The notes beneath the pieces are model-generated. The model made no database searches. It was not told where the DNA came from and was given only the letters and a program-made list of their open reading frames with translations. Below, in pieces: positions 13,975 to 22,056 of a stretch of DNA of 33,555 bases. The stretch is from Dehalococcoidales bacterium. Its GTDB lineage: Bacteria > Chloroflexota > Dehalococcoidia > Dehalococcoidales > RBG-16-60-22. Location of the stretch: contig JAQTMM010000015.1 in assembly GCA_028714335.1 (NCBI GenBank), forward strand, positions 1 to 33,555, given 5' to 3'. The position numbers and the translations under genes were made by a program. The number at the start of each line of letters is the position of its first letter. Positions within the stretch are counted from its first letter, which is position 1.

Positions 13975-14714
13975 CGTTTCCTCTTGTCGCCGCAGACTTC
14001 ACAGTAGGGGTCGCGGTTGACTCTAAATTCGTTGAATTTCATTTGCAGGCCGTCGTAGGTCAGCAGCCGGTTCGTTAACAATTCACCTTGTCCTGTAATA
14101 CATTTTATCACCTCGGTTGCCTGGATGCAGCCGATAATCCCCGGCGTTACCCCGATGACGGGGAATTTTTCCGCAGGCATTTTAATCCCATGGAATAGGC
14201 AATTAAGGCAGGCGCTCTTGCCCGGTAAAACTGTCAGCGCTCTCCCCTCAAAGCCGTATACCGCCCCGTGAAACAAGGGTAATTTTTTCTCTACCGCCGC
14301 TCTGTTCAGTATATAACGGGTGGGCAGGTTATCCATGGCGTCCACAATAACGTCTGAGTCTCCGACTAATTTTAAGACATTTTTATCGTCTATCGTCTCA
14401 CTGGTGGTTTCTATCTTGGTATTGGGATTGAACTCGTGTAGTTTTTCCGCCGCCGACTTCACCTTGTTTTTACCGATGTCCGCTTGCCACTGCAGTATCT
14501 GCCGGTTGAGGTTGCTTAATTCCACTTTATCGTGGTCGGTGATGCGCAGTGTACCGATGCCGGCCACCGCCAGATAAATTGCCACCGGCGAACCTAACCC
14601 CCCCGCCCCGGCCAGGAAGACCTTAGCCTTCTTGAGCTTTTCCTGCCCCGCCTTCCCGAATCCGTGCAGGATTATCTGGCGGGTATATCTCTCCTGCTCT
14701 TCTTTAGTAAGCAT
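13971..14714 (-). CDS. MoeB/ThiF/HesA-type E1-like adenylyltransferase
   Basis: 247 residues. It activates the C-terminal glycine of a ubiquitin-like sulfur carrier with ATP. Signatures: N-terminal RYTRQIILHGFG, nucleotide motif GAGGLGSP, NLNRQIL, DAMDNLPTR, and the zinc cysteines in CLNC and CEVC. There is no C-terminal rhodanese domain. A conserved Cys thioester site is not obvious to me. It ends overlapping the moaD-like start, giving the obvious partner. It follows nadA by 11 nt, so it belongs to the same transcript. Confidence 0.9.
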   Translation of the reverse strand: MLTKEEQERYTRQIILHGFGKAGQEKLKKAKVFLAGAGGLGSPVAIYLAVAGIGTLRITDHDKVELSNLNRQILQWQADIGKNKVKSAAEKLHEFNPNTKIETTSETIDDKNVLKLVGDSDVIVDAMDNLPTRYILNRAAVEKKLPLFHGAVYGFEGRALTVLPGKSACLNCLFHGIKMPAEKFPVIGVTPGIIGCIQATEVIKCITGQGELLTNRLLTYDGLQMKFNEFRVNRDPYCEVCGDKRKR

Positions 14715-14725
14715 GTTATTTCTCT

Positions 14726-15631
14726 TTACACAATCTCCAGCATGCGGTCCACGGCCGCTTTGGCTCTGATGCGGATTTCTTCCGGTACTCTAACTACCGG
14801 CATCATCATTTCCAGCGACTGCAGGACTTTTTCCAGCGTGATGCGCTTCATGTTGGGGCATACCGCCTTGAGCGAAGCCGGGTAGAACTGCTTGCCCGGA
14901 TTTTCTTTCTTTAAACGGTGCAATATCTCTACCTCCGTCCCGACGATTAGTTCTTGAACGTCCGGCCGGGCGGCGTAGCGGATAATACCGCTGGTGCTCA
15001 GGGCTTCATCCGCCAGTTTAATGACTTCCGGAGTGCATTCCGGATGCACCACCACTTTTGCCTTGGGGTGTTCCATCCTTTTTTGTTTAATATCCTCTGC
15101 CTTAATATTGGCGTGGGTAGGGCAGTAGCCGGGCCAGAGTTCCATCTTCTTGCCGGTCTTTTTCATAATATAGTCGCCGAGGTATTGGTCTGGCACAAAG
15201 AGGATTTTATCGTTCTTGACGGCATTGACTACCTTAACGCCGTTCGCTGATGTGCAGCAGTAGTCGGATTCCGCTTTGACGGCGGCAGTGGAATTGACGT
15301 AAGTGACGACCGTATAACCGGGCAGTTCCTGCTTTTTCTTGCGCAGCTGTTCGGAGTTAATCATGTCCGCCATCGGACAGCCGGAAGCAGCATCGGGCAG
15401 CAGGATGGTTTTTTGAGGATTCAATATCGAGGCTGTTTCCGCCATGAAGTGTACGCCGCAAAAGACGATAACCTCGGCATCAACGGCAACGGCTTTCTGG
15501 CTTAGCTCCAGCGAGTCCCCTACAAAGTCCCCGATATCCTGCACCTCACCGCGCTGGTAGTTGTGGACTAAAATTACTGCGTTCTTTTCTTTTTTTAACG
15601 CCTGGATTCGTTCTACCGTATTATCTGCCAT
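14726..15631 (-). CDS. nadA: Quinolinate synthase
   Basis: 301 residues. NadA condenses iminoaspartate and dihydroxyacetone phosphate to quinolinate for NAD synthesis, using an oxygen-sensitive [4Fe-4S] cluster. The family motifs are clear: AVILVHNYQRGEVQDIGDFVGDSL, FCGVHFMAETASIL, CPMADMI, CPTHANI, HPECTPEV and CPNMKRITLEKV; the three cluster cysteines fall in the expected places. Length fits the short NadA type. nadB and nadC are not nearby, so the gene sits in a sulfur/molybdenum operon instead; FeS demand is the possible link. A TAAAAT lies 6 nt before the ATG, but without a -35 I do not claim a promoter. Confidence 0.95.
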   Translation of the reverse strand: MADNTVERIQALKKEKNAVILVHNYQRGEVQDIGDFVGDSLELSQKAVAVDAEVIVFCGVHFMAETASILNPQKTILLPDAASGCPMADMINSEQLRKKKQELPGYTVVTYVNSTAAVKAESDYCCTSANGVKVVNAVKNDKILFVPDQYLGDYIMKKTGKKMELWPGYCPTHANIKAEDIKQKRMEHPKAKVVVHPECTPEVIKLADEALSTSGIIRYAARPDVQELIVGTEVEILHRLKKENPGKQFYPASLKAVCPNMKRITLEKVLQSLEMMMPVVRVPEEIRIRAKAAVDRMLEIV

Positions 15632-15658
15632 ACTTTAATTTTACCCTAAAATGCGCCG

Positions 15659-16489
15659 TTAAGCACTGCGTACCCTCTCGGCGCCGCAGTAAATCTTCAT
15701 GCTGTTCTTTTTGGGCGTCCTTGCAGACGCGTCGGTGATAGCCTTTGAACCTATCGTCCGTACGAACCCGGCGATGGTTAAGCCGCACTTCTTAGCCGTC
15801 TCCAGACCTTTATTGGTGACGGCCGTTCTCGTAGCGACAACCGGGATGCCGCTGCGGCAGATTTTTGTCACCATCTCCGAAGCCATACGCCCCGTGGATA
15901 CTAAAAACAGGCGGCTGCAGTCTATTTTATGCAGTAATGTATAGCCGATTATTTTATCCAGCGTGTTGTGCCGCCCAATGTCTTCCACGATGCAGACGGG
16001 GCTGGCTCTGGTATTAAAAAGGCCGGTGGCATGGACGCCTTCGGTCTCGGAGTAGAGCAGGGCGTTTTTAAAGAGCTGATTCATCGCCGAAAAGAGCGTG
16101 CGTTTGCTAATGACTAAGTCAGACTTTATTTCACTCAAATCGGCTTCCGGGAAATATATTGACTTGCCGCCGCCGGAAACAATGCGGTAATTGGTTTTAG
16201 CAGCGTCTGTGAGAGTCTTGCGCCGGTCTTTAAGGGTTACATGCGCTGTGTTATTCAATATTTCCAACGATGCTACTTCTTCCAGGCTGTTGATGATTCC
16301 CTGCCCGAAGAGGTAGCCCATAGCGAATTCCTTGAGAAGGTTGGGGGTAATGGACGGAATGACCAGCTGTTTGCCGTTGACGAAAATGGGGAACTCCTGC
16401 TCGATGGCGACGTCCGCCTTGAACGGAGCCGCCCGCCCAGCGCTGTATTGCCAGCCGCTTAATTTCCTCGATGATTTAACGCTTGCCAT
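15659..16489 (-). CDS. fdhD: FdhD-like sulfurtransferase, copy 1
   Basis: 276 residues. FdhD moves sulfur from a cysteine desulfurase to the Mo/W cofactor of formate dehydrogenase. Family motifs present: PVCIVEDIGRHNTLDKIIGY, STGRMASEMV, and VVATRTAVTNKGLETAKKCG. In the loop where E. coli FdhD carries its CxxC (Cys121/Cys124), this protein reads IVSGGGKSIYF, without cysteine. Either another residue serves, or the protein delivers cofactor without carrying persulfide. It begins 1 nt after the stop of the second fdhD-like gene; the two are paralogues in tandem, and this one is longer. Confidence 0.88.
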   Translation of the reverse strand: MASVKSSRKLSGWQYSAGRAAPFKADVAIEQEFPIFVNGKQLVIPSITPNLLKEFAMGYLFGQGIINSLEEVASLEILNNTAHVTLKDRRKTLTDAAKTNYRIVSGGGKSIYFPEADLSEIKSDLVISKRTLFSAMNQLFKNALLYSETEGVHATGLFNTRASPVCIVEDIGRHNTLDKIIGYTLLHKIDCSRLFLVSTGRMASEMVTKICRSGIPVVATRTAVTNKGLETAKKCGLTIAGFVRTIGSKAITDASARTPKKNSMKIYCGAERVRSA

Positions 16490-16490
16490 T

Positions 16491-17192
16491 TTATGCGATT
16501 TTCTCCGGGTGAGTAAACACCACCATATCTTTACCCCGCACCAGCCCGATTAAAGTAATACCGGCTTTCTCGGCGGTTTCTATTGCCAGCGTCGTCGGCA
16601 CGCTCCTGGTGGCGATAACCGGGATGTTAACGTTGCGGCACTTGACTATCATCTCCGATGGCTGTTTGCCGGTGACGGTAACAATGGTATTGGTAAAATC
16701 AACGTTATGCAGCAGACCGTAGCCGATGGCTTTATCTAAAGCGTTATGGCGCCCCAGATCCTCCGCGATGCACACCGGTTCGCTGCCATTAATAAATAAG
16801 CCGGCGCAATGCACGGCTTCGGTTTCGGAAAACAGGTCGGATTTGTTTACAGCTCGAACACAATTTATAATGTCGTTCTGTTTAACTTTAAATTTGCTGC
16901 TGACCTTACGGCCAACACGCTGTTTCTTATACGTGTCGATTAATGCAACCTCGGCGACGTAGTTCCTGATGGTTAGAGAGCGGATTTCCCGGGCGCTTTT
17001 GATGACTCCCTGCGTCAGCAGGTGCCCTAAAACGAATTCCCTTTCCATCACCGCCAATATCATCGCGGTGGTGTAATGCTTGCCGCCGATGCGGATGGAC
17101 AACGCGGTTTCTTTTATGATTCTTTCTGCGGCTTTTCTGCCGCCGCCGTCCACCCGCGTGTATTCGATTTGTTCCAGGATTTTACTTTCCAT
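16491..17192 (-). CDS. FdhD-like protein, copy 2 (shorter)
   Basis: 233 residues. The FdhD core is evident: ETEAVHCAGLF, PVCIAEDLGRHNALDKAIGYGLL, VTGKQPSEMIVK and VIATRSVPTTLAIETAEKAG. The region that should hold the CxxC loop is shortened (VGRKVSSKFKVKQND) and has no cysteine. It is more divergent than copy 1. Its start lies inside the end of the MOSC gene (11 nt overlap), implying coupled translation. MOSC domains and FdhD both handle sulfur and molybdenum cofactor, so the three probably act together on a formate dehydrogenase or related molybdoenzyme encoded elsewhere. A subfunction or heteromeric partner role relative to copy 1 is possible. Confidence 0.82.
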   Translation of the reverse strand: MESKILEQIEYTRVDGGGRKAAERIIKETALSIRIGGKHYTTAMILAVMEREFVLGHLLTQGVIKSAREIRSLTIRNYVAEVALIDTYKKQRVGRKVSSKFKVKQNDIINCVRAVNKSDLFSETEAVHCAGLFINGSEPVCIAEDLGRHNALDKAIGYGLLHNVDFTNTIVTVTGKQPSEMIVKCRNVNIPVIATRSVPTTLAIETAEKAGITLIGLVRGKDMVVFTHPEKIA

Positions 17193-17637
17193 GTTCTACT
17201 TCGGTTACTAGAATAGCATCTCCGGCCCTTATCTTACCACCTTGAATAACTTTTGCAAAAACACCTTCCCGCGGCATCACGCAATCGCCTACCTGCTGGC
17301 GGATGGCGCAGGCGGCGTGACATTCTTTGCCTATCTGGGTTATCTCCAATAATACATCCTTGCCGGCTTTAAGTCTTGCCCCGACCGGCAGCGCCGCCAG
17401 GCCGATACCTTCAGTAGTGATGTTTTCCGCAAAGTCGCCCGGCTTAAGAAAATCAAAACCCTTGCTGCGCATTTTATCAATACTTTCCATCGCAAGCAAG
17501 CTTACCTGCCGGTGAGTCGTGCCATCAGCATGAGCATCACCCACCACACCGTGGTTTTCTTTAAGGATTATTTCTTCAACAGCCTTTTTACTGATGCCCT
17601 TTTTTTCGCTAAGGCATACCGCGATTATTTTAGCCAT
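17182..17637 (-). CDS. MOSC-domain protein
   Basis: 151 residues, a stand-alone MOSC (molybdenum cofactor sulfurase C-terminal) domain. Visible features: GVVGDAHADGTTHRQVSLL near the N-terminus, GDFAENITTEGI, LPVGARLKAGKDVLLEITQIGKECH and the Cys-containing stretch ending DCVMPREGVFAKV. MOSC proteins bind Mo cofactor and are thought to carry sulfur on a conserved Cys. The length and pattern match the small MOSC group found beside moaC/mogA or fdhD genes. It follows mnmA by 3 nt and overlaps fdhD-like 2. Confidence 0.9.
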   Translation of the reverse strand: MAKIIAVCLSEKKGISKKAVEEIILKENHGVVGDAHADGTTHRQVSLLAMESIDKMRSKGFDFLKPGDFAENITTEGIGLAALPVGARLKAGKDVLLEITQIGKECHAACAIRQQVGDCVMPREGVFAKVIQGGKIRAGDAILVTEVEHGK

Positions 17638-17640
17638 GAT

Positions 17641-18687
17641 TTATTCTCCTTGCCTGACTATTCTGCCGCCCCCGATGACCCTATCTCCCTGATAAAACAC
17701 TGCCGTCTGGCCCGGCGTAACCGCCATCTGAGGTCTAGTAAACTTCACAAAAACGGCATCTTCGTTGATGGCGTTTACCGTTGACGGCGCTGTCGGGTGG
17801 TGGTGTCGGATTCTGGTTTTCGCTTTAAACGGTTTTTCTGGAACGGGTTCTATTAGCCAGTTCATATTGTCGGCGGCAAGTTCACTGGAGTAGGTTTGCG
17901 TTTTAGTACCAACGATGATGGCATTTTTCTCTGGTTTAATGGCAATAACGTAAAGCGGTTCGGCGGCGGCAATGCCCAAGCCCTTGCGCTGGCCGACGGT
18001 ATAAAACATGATGCCCTGGTGTTCCCCCATTTTTTTGCCGCTGCTATCTAAAATGGGGCCGGTCTCTATCTTGCCCTTATAATATTCTTTTAAAAATTGA
18101 ACGTGGTCATTGTCCTTAATGAAGCATATTTCCTGACTTTCATCGCGTTCTGCGGCGGGCAGCCCCATTTCTTTAGCTATTTTTTTTACCTGGATTTTGG
18201 TCAGGCCGCCGATGGGAAACAAGGTATGCTTTAGTTGTTCGGGCGTCAGCCGGCAGAGGAAATATGACTGGTCTTTGTCTCTATCCTTTCCCTTTTTTAG
18301 TAAGTAGCTGCCGTCTTTGGATTTTTCTATTCTGGCATAATGCCCCGTCGCTAAAAATTCCGCACCCAGCCCCTTAGCCTTTTCCCACAGCACGCCGAAC
18401 TTAATATGCCGGTTGCACAGGACGCAGGGATTCGGCGTGTAGCCCAAGCTGTATTCCCGGCAAAAATCGGCGATGATAGTACGCTTGAATATGTCTTGCA
18501 GGTCGATAACGTGGTGGGGTATCTTTAGCTTTTCGGTAACCTTACGCGCGTCATCAATGGCGCTTTGGCTGGCGGGGATATCGGTCAGCTTCATCGTTAC
18601 GCCGATGATATTGTGACCTTGTTGTTTGAGTAAGGCGGCGGCTACCGAGGAATCAACGCCGCCGCTCATGGCTACGGCTATTTTCAT
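17641..18687 (-). CDS. mnmA: tRNA-specific 2-thiouridylase
   Basis: 348 residues. MnmA thiolates U34 of tRNA Lys, Glu and Gln with ATP and a persulfide from a desulfurase. The PP-loop SGGVDSSVAAALL is at residues 9-21. The catalytic cysteines are in NPCVLCN and SQEICFI, and GEHQGIMFYTVGQRKGLGI and the C-terminal AVFYQGDRVIGGGRI are typical. The start is clear (MKIAVAMSGGVDSS). It lies 9 nt after cysE and 3 nt before the MOSC gene, so cysteine synthesis, tRNA thiolation and cofactor sulfuration are transcribed together. No iscS is within the window. Confidence 0.96.
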   Translation of the reverse strand: MKIAVAMSGGVDSSVAAALLKQQGHNIIGVTMKLTDIPASQSAIDDARKVTEKLKIPHHVIDLQDIFKRTIIADFCREYSLGYTPNPCVLCNRHIKFGVLWEKAKGLGAEFLATGHYARIEKSKDGSYLLKKGKDRDKDQSYFLCRLTPEQLKHTLFPIGGLTKIQVKKIAKEMGLPAAERDESQEICFIKDNDHVQFLKEYYKGKIETGPILDSSGKKMGEHQGIMFYTVGQRKGLGIAAAEPLYVIAIKPEKNAIIVGTKTQTYSSELAADNMNWLIEPVPEKPFKAKTRIRHHHPTAPSTVNAINEDAVFVKFTRPQMAVTPGQTAVFYQGDRVIGGGRIVRQGE

Positions 18688-18696
18688 TGATTGCCT

Positions 18697-19407
18697 CTAT
18701 TTAGATTTTGCCGCCCTGGAACTGCCGCCCGTTTTCTTTTTATTGGGTTTTTCCGGCGCATCGGAGATGCCGTTTAGACGTTCCAGCTTTTTAAGGCGCT
18801 CGTTAAGTTTCTGGTGGTCTCGAATCATCAGCTTAAGCACCTCGGCAACCGGGTCGGGCAGTTGGCCGTGCTCAAGGTCGGCGGCCGGTTTTTCGCGCTT
18901 GGTGACGACCCTGGCGGGAACGCCCACCACCGTCACGCCCGGCGGCACCGGCTTTATCACCACCGACCCCGCCCCGATTCTTACATCGTCCCCAACGGTT
19001 ATGGCACCCATGACGAATGCCCCGGCGCCTATTTCCACGCAATTCCCGATGGTCGGATGGCGTTTTTCTTTCTTGGTTGAGGTCCCGATTAGTCCACAGC
19101 CCTGGTACATCAGGACGTCGTCGCCGATTTCCGAAGTTTCACCAATGACGATACCCGTGCCGTGGTCAATAAAGCACCGCCGCCCGATTTTTGCCCCGGG
19201 GTGAATCTCGACACCTGTCAGCATCCTCGCTAAATTAGAACAGTAACGCGCCAGCCATTTTAAATGATGCGTCCAGAAAAAGTGATTGATACGGTGTGCC
19301 CAGATGGCGTGGAGGCCATTATAGCAAAAGATGATTTCCAGCGAACTTCTGGCCGCCGGGTCTTTGGCGAATACTGTTTTAATGTCTTCCCGTATGGTCT
19401 TGAACAC
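18697..19407 (-). CDS. cysE: Serine O-acetyltransferase
   Basis: 236 residues, the short EpsC/CysE form. It acetylates L-serine from acetyl-CoA, the first step of cysteine synthesis. The left-handed beta-helix hexapeptides run from GVEIHPGAKIGRRCFIDHGTGIVIGET onwards, with the catalytic His in FIDHGTG and IGNCVEIGAGAFVMGAITVG after it. The start is GTG with AAGGT upstream. The C-terminal 50 residues (from PAADLEHGQLPDP) are charged and probably coiled coil. No cysK is adjacent. First gene of the minus-strand sulfur/molybdenum run. Confidence 0.93.
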   Translation of the reverse strand: MFKTIREDIKTVFAKDPAARSSLEIIFCYNGLHAIWAHRINHFFWTHHLKWLARYCSNLARMLTGVEIHPGAKIGRRCFIDHGTGIVIGETSEIGDDVLMYQGCGLIGTSTKKEKRHPTIGNCVEIGAGAFVMGAITVGDDVRIGAGSVVIKPVPPGVTVVGVPARVVTKREKPAADLEHGQLPDPVAEVLKLMIRDHQKLNERLKKLERLNGISDAPEKPNKKKTGGSSRAAKSK

Positions 19408-19438
19408 TATTTTACCTTAGATTCAATCCTTTATTTTC

Positions 19439-19444
19439 ATTATA
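19439..19444 (-). promoter_or_regulatory. -10 element of the cysE operon
   Basis: TATAAT on the minus strand, 31 nt upstream of the GTG start of cysE. The -35 region is weak (TTATTG at 17 nt). It shares a 106 bp divergent spacer with the selA promoter. Confidence 0.45.
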
Positions 19445-19477
19445 CTCCATGACGCGCAAAACAATAAAAGCCCCCCT

Positions 19478-19506
19478 TTGAAGTACGCCCGTTTATTGTG
19501 TAGAAT
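19478..19506 (+). promoter_or_regulatory. selA promoter, apparently leaderless
   Basis: TTGAAG (19478-19483), 17 nt, TAGAAT (19501-19506) in the context TTGTGTAGAAT. The selA ATG is only 7 nt after the -10, so transcription would start at or next to the start codon. Confidence 0.55.
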
Positions 19507-19513
19507 TAAGCCG

Positions 19514-20854
19514 ATGGCTAAAGAATTACGAAGCTTGCCCGGTGTTAATAAAGTACTGACGGACGAACGCTTTAGTCGCATGGCTAAAGAGTACTCGCAC
19601 GACCTGGCGGTTAGCGTTATCCGGGAGGAATTAGAGCGGCAAAGGGAGTCCATTCAGGCAGGCAAGTCCGGCGATTTTTTAGACGTAATTGTAGATAACG
19701 CGCTGGAACGTTTAGCCGCTATTTTCACACCGAGCCTGCGCCGTGTTATCAATGCCTCCGGCGTTATTTTGCATACCAATCTCGGCCGCGCGCCTTTAAG
19801 CGACGATGCCCTTAAAGCGATGGCGGTTGCCGGCTACTCCAACCTTGAGTTTGATTTAGACAGCGGCAGTCGGGGGCAACGTCACGTCCATGTAGAAGAC
19901 CTGCTGTGCCGGTTGACCGGCGCCGAAGCCGCATTTGTCGTCAACAACAACGCCTCCGGCGTGATGCTGGGGCTGTCCGCTCTAGCCAAGCGTAAGGAGG
20001 TTATCGTCTCACGCGGGCAGGCGGTGGAAATAGGGGGAGGCTTCAGGGTGCCCGATGTCATGCGTCAGAGCGGCGCTAAACTTATTGAGGTGGGGACGAC
20101 CAACCGCACCTACTCCCGCGATTATGAAGAAGCCATTACGCCGTCCACCTGCGCTTTAATGCGCGTCCACTCCAGCAACTTTAAGCTGGTGGGCTTTACC
20201 AGCGAGGTCGCATTAGAAGAACTGGCGGCTATTGCCAAAAAGCATAACCTGATGCTGCTGGATGACCTCGGCAGCGGCAGTTTATTGAATACTACAGCTT
20301 TCGGCCTCGCTGCCGAACCGATGGTTCAGCAAAGCGTTAAAGCCGGGGCGTCGTTAACCTTCTTTTCCGGCGATAAGCTTTTAGGCGGCCCGCAGGCGGG
20401 CATCATCGTTGGAGAAAAGCAGTATATTGATAAACTAAAACGCCATCCCCTTGCCCGCGCCTTGCGCATAGATAAAACGCGGCTGACGGGACTGGCAGTG
20501 ACGTTAATGCATTATCTTAAGGACGAAGCTGTTGCCAAAATCCCCATCTGGCGCATGATTGCCGCGCCGCTTAAGGACATCGAAAAACGCGCCGGTATTT
20601 GGGCTAAAGCCTGCGGCGCCAAAGTCATTGACGGGGAGACGATGGTCGGCGGCGGCTCTTTACCCGGCGGCAGTTTGCCCACTAAACTGGTGGTATTGCC
20701 GGGCGGCAGCGCTTTAGCGAAAAAACTCCGATTACAAACGATGCCGGTCATCGGGCGGGTGGAAAAAGACCATTTGCTTTTAGACCCCCGCACCGTCCTC
20801 CCGGAAGAAGATGATATCGTTATCAAAGCTCTTACCAGCCTTGCTGTAAAATAA
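19514..20854 (+). CDS. selA: L-seryl-tRNA(Sec) selenium transferase
   Basis: 446 residues. SelA converts seryl-tRNA(Sec) to selenocysteyl-tRNA(Sec) with selenophosphate, using PLP. The PLP lysine is in FFSGDKLLGGPQAG (K288). RRVINASGVILHTNLGRAPLS and VEDLLCRLTGAEAAFVVNNNASG are family signatures. The ORF track starts at a TTG (19478) that is part of the -35; the ATG at 19514 gives the normal N-terminus (MAKELRSLPGVNKVL). No ribosome site is seen, in line with a leaderless message. selB follows two genes on the same strand and tRNA-Sec lies 6 kb away. selD is not in the window. Confidence 0.96.
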   Translation: MAKELRSLPGVNKVLTDERFSRMAKEYSHDLAVSVIREELERQRESIQAGKSGDFLDVIVDNALERLAAIFTPSLRRVINASGVILHTNLGRAPLSDDALKAMAVAGYSNLEFDLDSGSRGQRHVHVEDLLCRLTGAEAAFVVNNNASGVMLGLSALAKRKEVIVSRGQAVEIGGGFRVPDVMRQSGAKLIEVGTTNRTYSRDYEEAITPSTCALMRVHSSNFKLVGFTSEVALEELAAIAKKHNLMLLDDLGSGSLLNTTAFGLAAEPMVQQSVKAGASLTFFSGDKLLGGPQAGIIVGEKQYIDKLKRHPLARALRIDKTRLTGLAVTLMHYLKDEAVAKIPIWRMIAAPLKDIEKRAGIWAKACGAKVIDGETMVGGGSLPGGSLPTKLVVLPGGSALAKKLRLQTMPVIGRVEKDHLLLDPRTVLPEEDDIVIKALTSLAVK

Positions 20855-20874
20855 TATAAAACAGGAGTCTTGCC

Positions 20875-22050
20875 ATGAGTGCTAAAGAAATCGTCCTACG
20901 CTATGGTTTTAATCCCCACCAGAAACCCGCCCGTATTTTCGTTAAAAGCGGCGACTTGCCGTTTAAAGTCGTAAACGGCGCACCGGGCTACATCAATATG
21001 CTGGACGCCTTGAACTCATGGCAGCTGGTTAAAGAGTTGAAGCAAGCCCTCAACCTGCCGGCGGCCGCCTCTTTTAAACACGTCAGCCCGGCTGGAACGG
21101 CGGTAGGCATACCGCTGACCGATACGCTTAAGAGGGCGTACTTTGTGGATGATATGGAAGAATCGCCGGTGATGGCAGCTTACGCCCGGGCGCGCGGCGC
21201 CGACCGAGTTTCTTCCTACGGCGACTTCGTGGCGGTGAGTGATACTGTTGACGGCCCGACAGCGAAACTGATTGTGCGCGAGGTCTGCGACGGCATGATT
21301 GCCCCGGGCTATGAAAAGGGCGCTTTAGAGATACTTAAAGCCAAGAAAAACGGCAAGTTCCTGTTAATTGAGGTTGACCCCGATTATGAGCCGGATGAGA
21401 CGGAAACCCGCGAGGTCTTCGGGATTCAAATGGAACAAATGCGGAATAATGCTGTAGCCACACCCGACCTCCTGAAAGATGTGGTTACACGAAAGAAAGA
21501 CTTCCCGCCGGACGCTGTCCGTGACCTGATTATTGCCACGGCGGCAATAAAGTACACCCAGAGCAACACCATCGGTTTTGCCGTGGACGGGCAGGCTATC
21601 GGCATCGGGGCGGGGCAGCAATCGCGCATTCACTGCACGCGGTTAGCGGCGGAAAAAGCCGACCGCTGGTACTTAAGACAGCATCCCACTATCCTTGACA
21701 TAAAGTTTAAGCCGGGGGTATCAAGAGCGGACAAAAACAACGCCATTGACCTGTATTTACAGGAACGATTGAACAAATTTGAAAGAGAGACGATGGAAGC
21801 GGCGATGGTGGACGTGCCGCCGCAGCTGACCTACGACCAGAAACGAGACTGGCTGAAAGGACTCAAGGGCGTATCGCTTTCGTCCGACGGCATGATACCC
21901 TTCCGCGACACCATCGACCGTGCTTACGAAAGCGGCGTGGAATACGTGCTGCAGCCCGGCGGCTCCATCCGCGACGAAGGCGTTATCAAAGCCTGCGACG
22001 ACTACGGCATGGTGATGGCCTTTTCCAACCTCCGCCTTTTCCACCATTAA
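20875..22050 (+). CDS. Stand-alone AICAR transformylase (PurH C-terminal domain)
   Basis: 391 residues corresponding only to the AICAR formyltransferase part of PurH; the IMP cyclohydrolase domain is absent. The enzyme formylates AICAR with 10-formyl-tetrahydrofolate in purine synthesis. Present: YGFNPHQKPA, catalytic Lys-His in FKHVSPAGTAVG, GDFVAVSD, the IKYTQSNTIGFA and GIGAGQQSRIHCTRLA motifs, and the C-terminal RLFHH. The ribosome site ACAGGAG is 7 nt before the ATG. It starts 20 nt after selA and ends 6 nt before selB, so it is in the same transcript. A separate IMP cyclohydrolase must be encoded elsewhere if the pathway is complete. Formate supply to 10-formyl-THF could link it to the formate dehydrogenase theme. 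Confidence 0.9.
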   Translation: MSAKEIVLRYGFNPHQKPARIFVKSGDLPFKVVNGAPGYINMLDALNSWQLVKELKQALNLPAAASFKHVSPAGTAVGIPLTDTLKRAYFVDDMEESPVMAAYARARGADRVSSYGDFVAVSDTVDGPTAKLIVREVCDGMIAPGYEKGALEILKAKKNGKFLLIEVDPDYEPDETETREVFGIQMEQMRNNAVATPDLLKDVVTRKKDFPPDAVRDLIIATAAIKYTQSNTIGFAVDGQAIGIGAGQQSRIHCTRLAAEKADRWYLRQHPTILDIKFKPGVSRADKNNAIDLYLQERLNKFERETMEAAMVDVPPQLTYDQKRDWLKGLKGVSLSSDGMIPFRDTIDRAYESGVEYVLQPGGSIRDEGVIKACDDYGMVMAFSNLRLFHH

Positions 22051-22056
22051 AGAAAA

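Noticed and set aside
15638-15643. TAAAAT 6 nt before the nadA ATG as a leaderless promoter
   Set aside because: No -35 at 16-18 nt, and nadA lies only 27 bp after fdhD-like copy 1 in a tight operon, so this is more likely chance.
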